A DNA stretch of 64,000 nucleotides from Polyodon spathula. Taxonomy: Eukaryota > Chordata > Actinopteri > Acipenseriformes > Polyodontidae. The stretch lies in assembly GCF_017654505.1 (NCBI RefSeq), contig NC_054537.1, positions 70,162,145-70,226,144 of the forward strand. The letters are read 5' to 3'. The notes under the pieces are model-generated. The model was not told the origin of the DNA. It saw only the letters and a list, made by a program, of their open reading frames with translations, and ran no database searches. Below, piece by piece: positions 23,425 through 35,740 of the stretch; position 1 is the stretch's first letter; each line of letters starts with the position of its first letter. Made by a program: the position numbers and the translations under genes.

Positions 23425-23581
23425 TGTAACAATCTCAGTTCCCGCAGGCTGGGTTTCTCACAGGTGGAGGTGGGACGCGAACCAGTGACCTCCCGCACTG
23501 AATGATCGCCTCAATACCGCTTATGTCTTCATATGATTGTGTCATCTACCAACCCTGACCCCTACCCCCGTGCACACTACA
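23425..23581 (-). repeat. Short TG..CA repeat family, copy 1
   Basis: Starts TGTAACAATCTCAGTTCCCG and ends ACACTACA. It aligns with 28733-28959 through CAGTTCCCGCAGGC, CACAGGTGGAGG, CGCGAACC and the CTACCA-CCCTG segment near the end. It is shorter than copy 2 by internal gaps. No clear target duplication. On the minus strand GGTTCGCGTCC resembles a pol III B box with one mismatch. Strand is set by that weak hint only. Confidence 0.6.
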
Positions 23582-24094
23582 CTCTTCCCTGCCAGACTCA
23601 AGTCTGCCCTTGGACTTGCTCACCAGGCTACAGGCTTCCAAGTGCACTCAGGGGTACCTGCATCCCACTTTTAAAACCAATGTAGCTACCTGGACTTCGT
23701 TCTGTGTCTGCTGGACTTGTGGTGTTTTAAAGCACCTGCGAGTGCGCCTGAACTGTTTACCCTTGCTTGGTATTCCCGTGGTTCTGTTTACCATAGTTGG
23801 TAAGCAGACCACGGACCAACAGCGCCCTCTGTAGGCTAAAGAAACCCAACGCGCCCCTGAAATAAAACTGGGCACCTGTGTGGTGTTTTCAATTACACCT
23901 GTCTGTCTCCTGGTCAGTGAATTACCCACACCCCTTCCACAGGGGGAAAAATAAAGTGAACTTGTTTCACAATCAACACTTTTCCAACAGTTTAATTGAA
24001 CAGAGTTGGCTCAAAAAAGGACTTAATGTGATCAAAAATTAAAACCAAAAAACAAGGAGCCTTATATAAGCCCCCCAATTTGAGAACTAGTGCA
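23582..24094. other. Unassigned, probably transposon-derived DNA
   Basis: Relatively GC-rich up to about 23940 with overlapping 74- and 93-codon frames on opposite strands but no family motif. AATAAA occurs at about 23949. It may be the edge of an LTR or other element, but I could not find matching ends. Confidence 0.35.
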
Positions 24095-24166
24095 TTATTT
24101 AAACAGTTGTAGCAACGTGAGGGGACGTATAGCTCTTTTTTGGAACACTGCTACTTGCTCTTTAAA
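24095..24166 (+). repeat. Dispersed repeat, copy 2
   Basis: TTATTTAAACAG ... GTAGCAACGTGAGGGGACGT ... GCTCTTTAAA, the counterpart of 7578-7642. Confidence 0.6.
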
Positions 24167-24570
24167 TACAAAATACCCCTCACTATTTACACCAGCAGGG
24201 CTTCCACCCTGCCACAGAGCCCTTTCATTTTCTTGTCTTTTTTTTTTTTTAAATACACTGCATACCTTGTACCTGCTTGATATCCACAGGCCCTGCAAAC
24301 AAGATGCTCATAAACAAATGTATAGAAGACCAGGTGTGTTTTAATTTCTTAGATTTTATTTTATAGTTCATTACATTGGTACAAATAAGAGTGGTTAAAT
24401 AAAACACTTATTTAAATCAGATTACAGTTTTACCTTAAGATGTTGTCTTCTGATCTTTAAAAGCAGGTTAAAAAAAGTTTCTTTTCGATTGGGCTTAGGC
24501 TTGATTGTACAGCGCTTTGTGATAACTCTGTTATGAAATACACTTTATAAAAGCAATTATGTGGTTTGCG

Positions 24571-24748
24571 TTCGTTTGGTTGGTCATCTTTAAGTCTCGT
24601 GGGGTCAATGATGCCCTGCACACCTAGCTGTTCTGGGGAGAAGATGTTTTGAAATTTTATTTTCCAGCTGGTCAGTTCCACCTGTCCGAATGGTCCTCCT
24701 CCTGTGCATGTTGCCGCAGACTGGTTCTGAGCAATCTTCTCTTTTAGT

Positions 24749-24750
<2 letters not shown>
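24571..24750 (-). pseudogene. Possible Myb/SANT-like transposon protein fragment
   Basis: Part of a 132-codon minus-strand frame. It reads TLKEKIAQNQSAATCTGGGP, then FGQVELTSWKIK and LGVQGIIDPTRL. The TGGGP motif after a basic helix, followed by an acidic/hydrophobic tail, recalls the Myb/SANT-like DNA-binding proteins of PIF/Harbinger elements. The polylysine run upstream comes from an A-tract (T run at 24749-24778) and is not part of the homology. I cannot confirm this without a search. Confidence 0.4.
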
Positions 24751-24782
<32 letters not shown>

Positions 24783-26559
24783 GTGTATGGCTCTTTGGCT
24801 GTGACCCATATTGCCTGCTTTCTGGAAGCAGGAGTTTTGGAAGCAGCTGGACCAAACAAGGTATTATAATTTAAACAGCCTCCTCGACTAGGCTTTCTAA
24901 CTCCTCTGTGAGCAGTTTATTTGCGTTGCCTTTGCCTGTCCCCTGGGGAGGGCTGTGTCTGCTCATTTTCGGTCAATCTAAGCCACATCCCTCTTTCACA
25001 ATAAGCCACTGACCAAAAGATACTCCTGGACTGGTGGGAATTTTTATATCGCGGTGTTCACGGGTAAGTCTTGGACATTTCCGTGCACAGTAAATTATCA
25101 CTCACAATACCTGTACTGTACATGCTATGGTATATAAATTAGCCAGCTAGTTTGCATGTAAATTAATGCATTCTGTTTATAAATGAGTAAGTACATTTAG
25201 ATTTATGGTGCATTTGTGTATTTACGGTACTTAATGTGCATGTTACAGCTACTTTTTAGTGTCCTTTTGTAAATGAGGCCCAAAGTCTGGATGTTCGTGA
25301 ATTATTTAGCAACTTATAAACCGTATTATAAGACTGTATGATAAGTAACAAGACAGGGCATGTTAAAACAAACATATGTCACTTTTTCCAATGTTGATGG
25401 GGAAAAAAATTACACTACGCAACACAACATTGGTATCTGTTAGGCCACATCTAAGTAAATTGTCCACACTAATCAGCTAAAGAACAATGTAAAATGTAAA
25501 AGATGATACTTTTAATTTTGTACATAAAACGGTAAAGACCTCATGTCCACATTAACCATCCACATTACGGTGGGGTGCACTGCATAAAGTAATTTAGAAG
25601 ACAATTTGAATAACTAATATCCATTTTTGACATCATCCATGATAACCTTGCTTTGCATTTATGAAGGTACTAGAATAATCTGAGACAGATACAGCAACCC
25701 CACTGGAGAAGGCATTATGTTTTACTTATTGATCCATGAGATTAAGACACTGGTTTGACAGTGTTTCAGTTTCTCAGAAGGGTTAAATTATTTTTTAAGT
25801 AAATTTCTAGCACAGGGACTGTGCCTAAAAATTTTAATCTTCTAGTTTCATGCAGATCACCTATGACAACATTTCTTAAATGCGGCCACATCTATCACAC
25901 ATGAATTACTATGTCTTTTCACATTATAGAACAAATATCAGTCTGTTTGCATTTTGGAATCATCTGCCTCTGTCTCTCTGAGCGTTCTGTTAAATATATT
26001 TTTTTGTTGTTGTCCGAGGTAACAATCCCAACTTACTGTTGTTGTTGCCTGTGCCTGCTTGACAATGGGGCATTGCTTATGAGTGTATGTGGCAAACGCG
26101 AGCCATCTCAGGGACCGCTGCGTTCACAGTAGACCAAAAAACTGAGCAAAGCCATTGACAAGCCCCCTCTGGAGCAGACCACTTTTAGGACAGCTGGATC
26201 TGGGACTTCTGCATTTAAACTACAAAAAAAAAAGACCTAAGCTGTCTCAGAGTCGGCTTAAAAGTGGCTTGTGTTAACAGGGAATGTGTGCCATCGTCTG
26301 CTTTATAGTTAATTCAGTGGGGCAAAGTGAAAGCTGCTACCCACCAAACGCAGTGCGCGGCAAGTGGAACTGTGCAGCAATGCATCAAAATAAATAGAAC
26401 CTAGACTTTTGATAAGTACCTTTCCCGACAGAGGTGACGTAACACCGAGAGTGGCACCAGCGACGCAAAATAAATAGGATTGAATCCTATTTTTTGCAAT
26501 CTGATGCGTGTCAGCTAGGGCATTGAGCAATCAGAGAACAGTTTCAATGAACGTGGTCC
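24751..26559. other. Non-coding DNA
   Basis: It includes the poly-T run at about 24749-24778. No gene is seen. The stretch 26309-26530 has a GC-richer segment with ATAGGATTGAATCCTAT, an 8-bp inverted pair, which may be the 5' part of the Harbinger-like remnant that follows. Confidence 0.45.
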
Positions 26560-26742
26560 AGCAGGGTGAAGCAGCATGCAAAATCGTGGAGGAAACAATA
26601 GTACTTGCCGTTGAAAAAATACCCAGCGCTTTATGACAAAGAACATCACAATTCTAAAGATACGGATTTGAAAGATAACGTATGGGAGTCCAATTCGAAG
26701 GAACTGGATAAGTCTGGTGTGTATGACTTATTGCCACCTTAA
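26560..26742 (+). pseudogene. MADF-domain fragment, PIF/Harbinger-like remnant
   Basis: The plus strand reads ACKIVEETIVLAVEK, then after a one-base shift in an A run YPALYDKEHHNSKDTDLKDN, VWESNSKELDKSG and a stop at 26740-26742. Aromatic and basic positions (KYPxLYDKxHxxxKD...W) fit a MADF (Myb/SANT-like) domain, such as is carried by the second protein of PIF/Harbinger transposons. The domain is cut short after its second helix. It could also be a decayed host MADF gene, but the single fragment among repeats favours a transposon relic. Confidence 0.6.
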
Positions 26743-28732
26743 GGCTTTCACAACCTATTTTTCTGGAACATAACAGTATGACATATCATTTTATGATTTA
26801 AAAGCATTGCAAATCATTATACTTTTGTTAGATTTTGCTGGGAATTGTGCAGCATGTGATTGGGACAGAAAAGTGAAAATAGTTTTGTATTTATTCAACT
26901 TCAAATCATTAGTAATATACTTTAGGTTAGGTATTAGTTTATGTAAATTTATATAATTGATTACTGGTAATAAAAATAAATAAATAACAATAATCCAGTA
27001 AAACAACACCTGATTTTCATCTCCAGTTTATTATTAGAAGGGTCTGAGAATTAAAATCCAGTAAAGAGTTGCGAGGGGCTGCTGTATTATTTAAATAAAA
27101 GAAAAATTTAAGTGTATGTGTCTATATTTTCTTAAATTTTCATATGATATAGTATGTGTAGGAAAATGTAGCAGCGCAGCCACCACCAAAAAAAACTTGT
27201 CTCAGAACCACTAGTCTATAATTCCATTCACAGCCCTTGACTGGACCAACATAAAGTACAGGGAACCAGCTATTACCAACTACATTCTTCATAGATACCA
27301 TTTTCATTATCAGCTGTGCAAATAGTGAGACAGGTAAAAGGCACACCTATTGTATAAACATGTGACTGCCAGCATTTAGATAACTTTGTTTTCATTATTA
27401 CATTTTAAACCAAGTTCCAGTATGCTTTATTCTGCACAGAAGACTGTCATGTTTGCAGTTTTTCTTCATTGGGACATCACAAGCTAAATCAAGAAGGTGG
27501 CAATAACATGACAACAGGCAATCTTGTCCTGGTGAGCATTCAGTTGAATTTTATTTAATTTTTTTCAAATAAAATGGACTTAACACTGTAATAAATGCAA
27601 CCAAACTGCAATTAGGTTTAAGCATATCAATGCTGTCATAAAAAAAAAAAAATAAATTACTGAGAAGTAATTACTGTAACATCTTTCTGAAAACTGTAAA
27701 ACTGTCATTCATTGGAGACTGTTATTTTTCTTCTGAAATGTTCATTCATTAAATATAATTGCACAGATATTGCCTGTCAATAAAATAAAACGTGAACCAA
27801 CAGTTTCTACATTATACCACTGGAACAGAGGCTATGTACTGAATTTTTATTTAAAACCTGTACTTTGTTCTTTCTGCAGTTTGTCAACTGTCTTAGCCTG
27901 TTATATAAATAAAAGTGGCCTGTTGGTTTTCACTTGACTTCGGCGTTGGAGCGCTTTCTTTTCTTCAGTGTGAGGATCTGTGTGGGGCTTATGTTTTGAG
28001 AACTAAGAGAACAAATGAGCTGGAAGACTAATATCCATCTGAAACCAATCGCGTTGAGGGGTTATTTAATTCTATAATTATAGAATTCTCCCACATATAA
28101 ACATATACTGTACACTAGGTTGATCTTATTATGTTATCTCTTTGTTGATCCTTATTTATTATAAATGTAAATGACTGCCCATATATACTGCCTGGTTCCT
28201 GCTAAATACACTGAATTGTAATATTAATATTCTTACATATGTTTAAACATGGCAAATCACAAATTTACCATTAGTTTACCAATTTAACCTGTGCCTTTAA
28301 TAATGCATGTGTTGGTTTTATTACATTATTGCAATATACAGAGAGTGTGTTAGTCAGTATGGCACTTACCTGTTTTGTGATAAACTTATCTGATTGAGTA
28401 CGAAAGGGACTTTATTCATTACTGCATAATGAGCTACTGTACTGTGTGTTGTTTGTATTGAAGATGCTAGCCTTTTTGGGTCTGTACTCTGTGTGTGAAA
28501 TAAAACATTGTCCATGGTATCTGTGCTCATCATCCCTTCTTTTTAAAATAATCCACACAGGATAAGCTAAATAAAAAGCCTAACAATATATATATATTTA
28601 ATTCTATATATATAGTACAGATGCTGACATGCTTATGGTGACCCCCAAATATCTTATTTACACACAAACCACAAAAAATAAAGACTCAAACCCTTCATAT
28701 ATGTCTGCATCATACAATACATGTAATAATAC
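26743..28732. other. Non-coding AT-rich DNA
   Basis: No gene or element recognised. There is a run of 13 A at about 27639-27651. Confidence 0.5.
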
Positions 28733-28959
28733 TGTAGCGATCTCAGTTCCCGCAGGCAGGTGCATCAAACAGGGTGAGACAATCCATACACAGGTGGAGG
28801 GCAAGCGCGAACCTGTGATCTCTCGCCTTAAAGCATAGCATCAATACCACTGTACAAATAAGCCGGGTACTTTGCATGGGGCATATATTGGGCATATGTG
28901 TTTGTGTGTGATTACATCACCTACCAGCCCTGCTGCGGCCTTCCCCTGCGTATGCTACA
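28733..28959 (-). mobile_element. Short TG..CA element with 4-bp target duplication, copy 2
   Basis: The element starts TGTAGCGATCTCAG and ends GTATGCTACA, so TGTAGC/GCTACA form short inverted ends, and it is flanked by ATAC on both sides (28729-28732 and 28960-28963). TG..CA ends with a 4-bp duplication are the hallmark of LTRs inserted by an integrase. At 227 bp it could be a small solo LTR or a TRIM-like element. Copy 1 is at 23425-23581. The strand is uncertain. Confidence 0.7.
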
Positions 28960-29099
28960 ATACTATAAATATAGGTTTACAGGATGGTTTTAAGTGCTGT
29001 ATGAGTAACACACATTTCCTAAGCAAACTCAGCATTCTCAAAGTTCTATATTTAGAATCAATGTGTGTGTCTTTGTGTTTCTACATTATCAGAGAATGA

Positions 29100-29540
29100 A
29101 TGCGTAAGGAGCCTGATGCTGAATTCCTTACACTGCTGAGAGTGGTTTAATATTCCTCCTCAGAATGGACGCTTCATTTTGCCTGCCTTAAAATAATCAT
29201 CTGCAGACCAAATGAGCTCCTTTAGTCTGTTCAGCTTACATGAAAATCAGATTCACGGGGCACCTAATTAGTTGTGTTTTATAACAGACAAAGGGGGAAG
29301 GCTGTGAATAAATTGAGATAGAAAAACAACAGTGATTAATACGGCTAAAAAGCTGCGATGCGCATCGGATGATGTGAAGATAACCACCTCGGGAACATTC
29401 ACTCCTCTGCGGTATCCAGGAAGCTGCATTTCATGAAAGGCATCATTCGGCTGCCTCTAACAACCCTGTCTAAAGCTACTACAATAGTTCTAGAAGGTGG
29501 TCAGTAAATGACACCTTTACAAACACCCACATAGCTTTAG
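29100..29540. promoter_or_regulatory. Candidate conserved non-coding block 1
   Basis: About 440 bp without simple repeats or transposon motifs and with balanced composition, unlike the flanks. It contains CCTAATTAG (29263-29271, homeodomain-type), AGTGATTAATACGG, and a perfect 12-bp palindrome CGATGCGCATCG (29356-29367). No frame longer than about 60 codons reads through it. Enhancer function is inferred only from this character. Confidence 0.4.
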
Positions 29541-29939
29541 AATTGTAAGGTCCTTGATTTATGATGCATAATTAAAAATAATACTTTAATGTTGCTACTC
29601 CTATAAAAAGGAGAAGTGTACTACAGTAATTAAGTATACTACCAGCTTGTAAAATGTATGCTTGGTATACTACATTTTGTTTTAATCTTTTTATCCATCT
29701 GCCATGAGTCTGTAATTAATTGATCTTTAATTTTATTTGTCTGCATATAAACCTGAATTATGAGCAACTATGGTATAATTCTATCTTATTATAATAATTT
29801 TCCAATGAAAAACATACTATGCATATTATTTAGCTGGAAAGATATCATCTATGAGAAACGTGGCTACTTATTACTTGTACACTTGTTTCTAACATTGAAA
29901 TCATAACATTTCTGAATTTCCTTTGTTTTTTTCTTCCTA

Positions 29940-30340
29940 CTGCCATTAATAAAGCTTCTCTAACAATCCAGGGACCTCAGCTAATTAAAATGCAGCAGGG
30001 TGTAGAAGTAAAGGTAGCAGCAGCTCGCTACGTCTCATGTAATCAGCAGTCCCCCGATTTGGCTGTGCTAATTGACAGGTAGGCGCAGTGGCACTGGCTG
30101 TACACACTGCTAACGCTAATGGAGTCTGCATGCAGCCCTGCCTGCCTGACTCGTCTCATTATCAACCTTGAACTGAAGAAGGTCAGAGGATGGGGTTCGC
30201 TTTTATCAGGGTGTCAGGTGTCGGCTGCATCTCTTTCCTTTGTGGCATGATCATTCGGCAGTTCTCCTCTCCATAAATAAGTGGTCCGAGAATCCAGGCA
30301 TGATTGATGGCAATAGATGTAGATTCTATGCTCAAGAGGT
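29940..30340. promoter_or_regulatory. Candidate conserved non-coding block 2
   Basis: About 400 bp of unique, GC-balanced sequence with GCTAATTAAAATGCAGCAGG around 29980-29999 and GCTAATTGACAGG (30067-30079), which joins a homeodomain core to a TGACAG Meis/TALE-type site. CGCTAATGG and CATGATTGATGG follow. No coding frame. It lies about 400 bp from the preceding candidate, as in clustered developmental enhancers. Confidence 0.4.
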
Positions 30341-33300
30341 ACCTCTCTCTTGAGGAGGGGGATGTATTTACTTATCCCCTTCGGTCACTATATGACATTT
30401 ACAATTCCACATGCATGTTACTGTATGGATCATTTACATATTGATGCATACTGATATGTGAGTTGCACTGTTAGACTTGCTGCGCATAAATTAAAGCGCA
30501 GTTACAATATTGAATCACCAGATGTTATAATGTGCATAAGGTCAACAATATTACCTTAACCCTTTAGATCCCAGTCCCTGTGGGCACCTGTCTTATAGGT
30601 TCCTGGAATGCTAATCGGCAGCTGTATCCTTTGCTACATGATAGCAGAGCTTTTCCACATCCTTCTTAAAGAATGATTCAAGCAACGGCAGGCATTTTAA
30701 TTTCGACTCTATTAGACTGAAGGTCATTTTAAAGTGTTACATTATAAATATTGTGAACGCATGATTTTATATTAATGATATTCATAGTTAACATTTCAAC
30801 ATTGTAATAAAAAAAATACAAATACAATTTTTATTTTTATTTCTTTTTTTTTGGGGGGGGGGGGGGGGGGGTGGAATAAACATGCTATGAAAGGTATCCT
30901 GATCCATTTAAATTGGTTGGTTACTGTATTGATTTGAATTTCAGCAGTTATGTGTTTCCCAATCGACTCTTCTCGTATGTCCCCTTAGTTCTGAGGTCCC
31001 CTCACTGCACATTCCTCCAATGTGCCTCAGTGAGCAACCATTTGTATCCCAGTCAAGACTAAATCAGAGCAAAGGAGTCCCGGGTATCGGCAATCTTTCT
31101 AGGTAACTCTGCTGCAAACACTTAGAATACTACTATGTTATTTGTCTGTTTTATAAGGTGGAGAGCCCATGTACTGTTTAATTTGTATTATTATTTTACT
31201 TACCATTTCACTCTTTTTATGTGCTGTTCAAAACCCCTGTATGCACTACAGTATACATTGAAAAATATATATTTTGAAGAGAAGCAAAACTGTTTGCCAG
31301 CTCAGTGTACAGTAGAATCTATCAAATACTCTTTTCAAGCTTCTTTGTAAAATCCACCAGCACTGTATGTTTATAAGATTGCATTCAGGTAATATATTTT
31401 GCTCAGCTAATCTAATTGCAGTTATGTCCCAGTAGAAGGTGTGAATGCATCATTCGAGATTTGAGATTTGAAAATATCAAAGTAGGATAAATAAGGGTTA
31501 GTTGCTGGTGTTTCTGTGAAACAGTGGTACAGTTTAAATCAGGGGTTTTCTTTCCCTGGTAGATTTGAATGACTAAATAGTATACTCGGTGTGATGTTGT
31601 GACAGCAAACAGCTGCCACCAGAAATCAGCACAAGAATCTGACTCCTGAAGCCGACAATACTCTGCTTCACGATCACTAACAAAATGTATTAGTTGACAA
31701 AAAATAAATTTAAAAAATTGTTCCAACATGTCCAAGAACTGACACAGAAATTTATTAACTTGGACATTATAGCTTGAAGAAAGATAAAGAGAACATATCA
31801 TGGGTTTGATTTTTAAAATATAGGTACAATTGTCCACCAGCTTGCTCTCTGCCAAGGATATCACTGGACAAGTTGTGGTTAGAAAATGTTGCTGAGAAAA
31901 GAAAATACAACAAGAACATATAATTTAAGTTGCTCCTAGGATCTAAATATGGTCACTGTATAGATTAGTAAAATAGGACTTGTGTATAAAGGTTATGAAA
32001 ATCAAACATTAACAGTGCCAATGTTGTTAGTGTATATCCTTGTTTACAAACACTTAAAAAAAAAGATATTTAGGTCAGCTCGGTCAATTGAATAAACTGC
32101 ACAATATTTCCATTGTAGTGATTTAGCAGTATATACTGAATAAAAGTAGCTGTTGCAGCATGTTGTGCTATCAAATCAAGAATCTTTTTTTCATGACATG
32201 TGTGGTAATGAAAAGAATTAGCTCACTGTTGGAAACAGAATGTTCTAACAACAGTATTTACATCCAAACTCATTAAGCCAGACTCCTCACACTGCATGCT
32301 ACAGTGAATCCTCTCACTGTACTGTAGGTTATTTTTTACAAGGGTAGGGGTGTTTTCTAGTTGGCTTATTTGTTTTATTTTGTGTATGTTAGGGTTATAT
32401 AATACATAAGATGGTCAGAGGATTTAAACAACAAATATCAATCTGACCCTTGATGTACCGGTCAATTGTGGAGTCTGGTAATTTAGTAAGAAAGACAGTA
32501 AGACAAGTACATAGTCTTGGTAATAAGGCAACAGTATTAATAAAATATTACTAAAATATTACTATCCTGTAAAAGCTGTTACTGTTATCTAAAACAAGCA
32601 AAAAAACAAAACAAAAAAATGTATCTGACAGTATCTAAGTCAATCATGATAGCTATCATTTTTTTTTTTTTTTTTTTTTTTACTTTGGGCAGTCTGTGTG
32701 CATGTTTCCATACTGTAGAGTATCGAGATAGTTATCATCGAGAGCTGTTAAAGAGATGCTTATGATTGTTTTCAGATAATTATATCTAATTATCTATAAT
32801 TATATCATTTTATAAAATCTGTATTTTCTAAAGAAATGGCTAAATTAGTTTTGAAATAAACAATCAATAATAAAAAAAAATTAACTGAAGGTATTGTTGC
32901 CACCTAAATTGTTCATTTCTATTTTGTGATTTTATATAGAAAAATATGTGCAAGTAGTACGCTATGAAGCATTGTTTAAAGTTTTAATAGGAGTGATGAC
33001 ATTTCTGTTTTTTCCCTTTTCTGCAAGGGGAAAAACTATTCATGTTATAAAACTAACAAGAAGCATCAACAGAAAACATTTTTTATCCAGGATTCAAAGA
33101 GTTGTATGCTCTTGTGCCTAAAACAAAATTGGTTCTGATGTACTTGGGGCTAGGTTTCATTGGTTTTGGACAGGTTCAAGGCCTGCGTTTGGTTTTCGAA
33201 TGTAAACCAATTTGATGGTTTTAGAAAATAGGTTTTATTTCTGGTAAAATGTAATTCATTCTTGCAAAGAGACATATTCAGTAAATGAATTGCGCTCTTA

Positions 33301-33689
33301 AAATGAGACGGAAACCAGTCTGATAAATTAAGAATATAAATTATGCAAATAACTGTAAATAATTGTAGTAATTTGCCACATTTCTAATTAAATTAACATG
33401 AACTAGTCTTGATAATAAACATTGTGTATTGTTTTCATTCAAATGCTATGGACTTTAAAAAAAAAAAAAAAAAGGTCACGACACCATCAAGCTAGGGTGT
33501 AGAAAATTGTTGCATTAGCTGAACCCTTATTTGTGATAGTATAAAGAGGGTTAATTAATAAGCAGGTTGTTAACTTCTTTTAATTTAAAACATTTAGTTT
33601 AACATAAAAATCAACATTTGATTCTTAAAAGAATATAAAAGACGTGTCACTATTCAAAAGGAACCAGAGAACAAAGCTGACAAATTCTA
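30341..33689. other. Non-coding DNA with homopolymer tracts
   Basis: No gene recognised. It includes G19 (30853-30871), a T tract of about 23 (32659-32681), an A tract (about 33457-33473) and a piggyBac-like TTAACCCTTT end at 30556 without a visible partner. A 150-codon minus-strand frame (31412-31864) looks like chance. Confidence 0.5.
30853..30871. repeat. G19 homopolymer
   Basis: Nineteen consecutive G, preceded by a T tract. It is able to form G-quadruplex structures. Confidence 0.95.
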
Positions 33690-33860
33690 ATTCTTAACAA
33701 TCCATTTCTGCTCATTCGTTGGGTCCGATTGTCCGTGCTTGTTTAGAGCTGTTGATAATTCCTCATTTGCTAGCTGGAAATAGCTAATTAAAACCCACTT
33801 CAGCTAACAAGCTGTCAGGGACTATGTTAATGTCATTCTCTGTTGCCTGCTATTTCCGTT
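33690..33860. promoter_or_regulatory. Candidate conserved non-coding block 3
   Basis: About 170 bp of unique sequence with AGCTAATTAAAACCCAC (33783-33799), CATTTGCTAGCTGGAAATAG and a GTTGATAATTCC motif. The sequence has no coding frame and no repeat signature. Function is inferred only. Confidence 0.35.
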
Positions 33861-34085
33861 TCTACTTTATATTATCAGTTGTTTTTTTCCTATTTTTACA
33901 GTAATGGATGGGGATATTGGTTGTGTCTTCTTTGCAGGTGTGTGCACTTGCTGAAGCCTATTATCATGAGAAAAATGCTGCTGTTTGCAGAGCACTTCAG
34001 TACTTTCAGTGTTATTAGCCTTGACAGCTAATGGTTCTAGGTTGCTTGTTAGTACTAGCTCAGTGTTCTGGAGAGCTTTCACCTG

Positions 34086-34087
<2 letters not shown>

Positions 34088-34120
<33 letters not shown>

Positions 34121-34142
34121 TATTATTATTATAATAATAATC
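34088..34142. repeat. (TTA)n/(TAA)n microsatellite
   Basis: A TTA array that turns into a short TAA array, so its right part is self-complementary. A T tract follows at 34198-34216. Confidence 0.95.
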
Positions 34143-34655
34143 GTACCTATGAAGTATAGCTTTTAGTAAGATGCACTATTCTTGAAACTCAGTTGTTGTT
34201 TTTTTTTTTTTTTTTAAACTGATGCAGCTAATGGAAAACAGGCAGCAGAATCATTTATCTTCAAAAGATAAGATACAAAAAATAGTGGTATATTTATCAC
34301 TGGAACTGTCACTTGTTTGAAAGTCTGCTTGCTCCATTTTGCAGCACTGAACCACTTGCATTGATCTTGTATAAGTAGTCACTATTATAATGGAAATAAT
34401 ATGTCTGAAAACTATAGCTGTCAAGGCAAAATCAACACCTAAACTGACCAGTTCCCTATCAAAACCACACACAGGGGACACAACATTGAAACCCCTTTTT
34501 TTTAATGGGCTGTTTTTCACCAACTGCAGCACTTTGTTACCATTTGGTAAAAAAACACAACATCAAGTGGATATTATTTATTTATTATATGAATAATAGC
34601 ACCACTACCATATAAAGATTCTAACATTTAGTGTTATCTTCATTATATATTCTTT

Positions 34656-34706
34656 AAAAAAAAAAAAAAAAAAAAAAAAGAAATTTGATATGGTGAGTTT
34701 TAAGAT

Positions 34707-34749
<43 letters not shown>

Positions 34750-34816
34750 AATATATCTATATATATATATATAGATTTATATGATATTATATATAAGTCA
34801 TATATATATATAATAT
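34656..34816. repeat. Poly-A, (CA)n and (TA)n compound
   Basis: An A run (about 34656-34679), (CA)16 (34711-34742), then interrupted TA repeats to 34816. Confidence 0.95.
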
Positions 34817-35651
<835 letters not shown>

Positions 35652-35705
35652 GTTAATTTAGTTAATTTCATTACAGCAGGTTCTATATTAAGTAACACTG
35701 TCAGA

Positions 35706-35739
35706 TTGAATTGAATTGAATTGAATTGAATTGAATTAA
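35706..35739. repeat. (TTGAA)n pentanucleotide repeat
   Basis: About six to seven units of ATTGA/TTGAA. Confidence 0.9.
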
Positions 35740-35740
35740 A

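Noticed and set aside
31412..31864. 150-codon open frame on the minus strand
   Set aside because: Composition is leucine/serine/phenylalanine-rich as expected of AT-rich DNA, with no motif, no neighbouring coding signal and no frame support. A frame of this length is plausible by chance in 64 kb.
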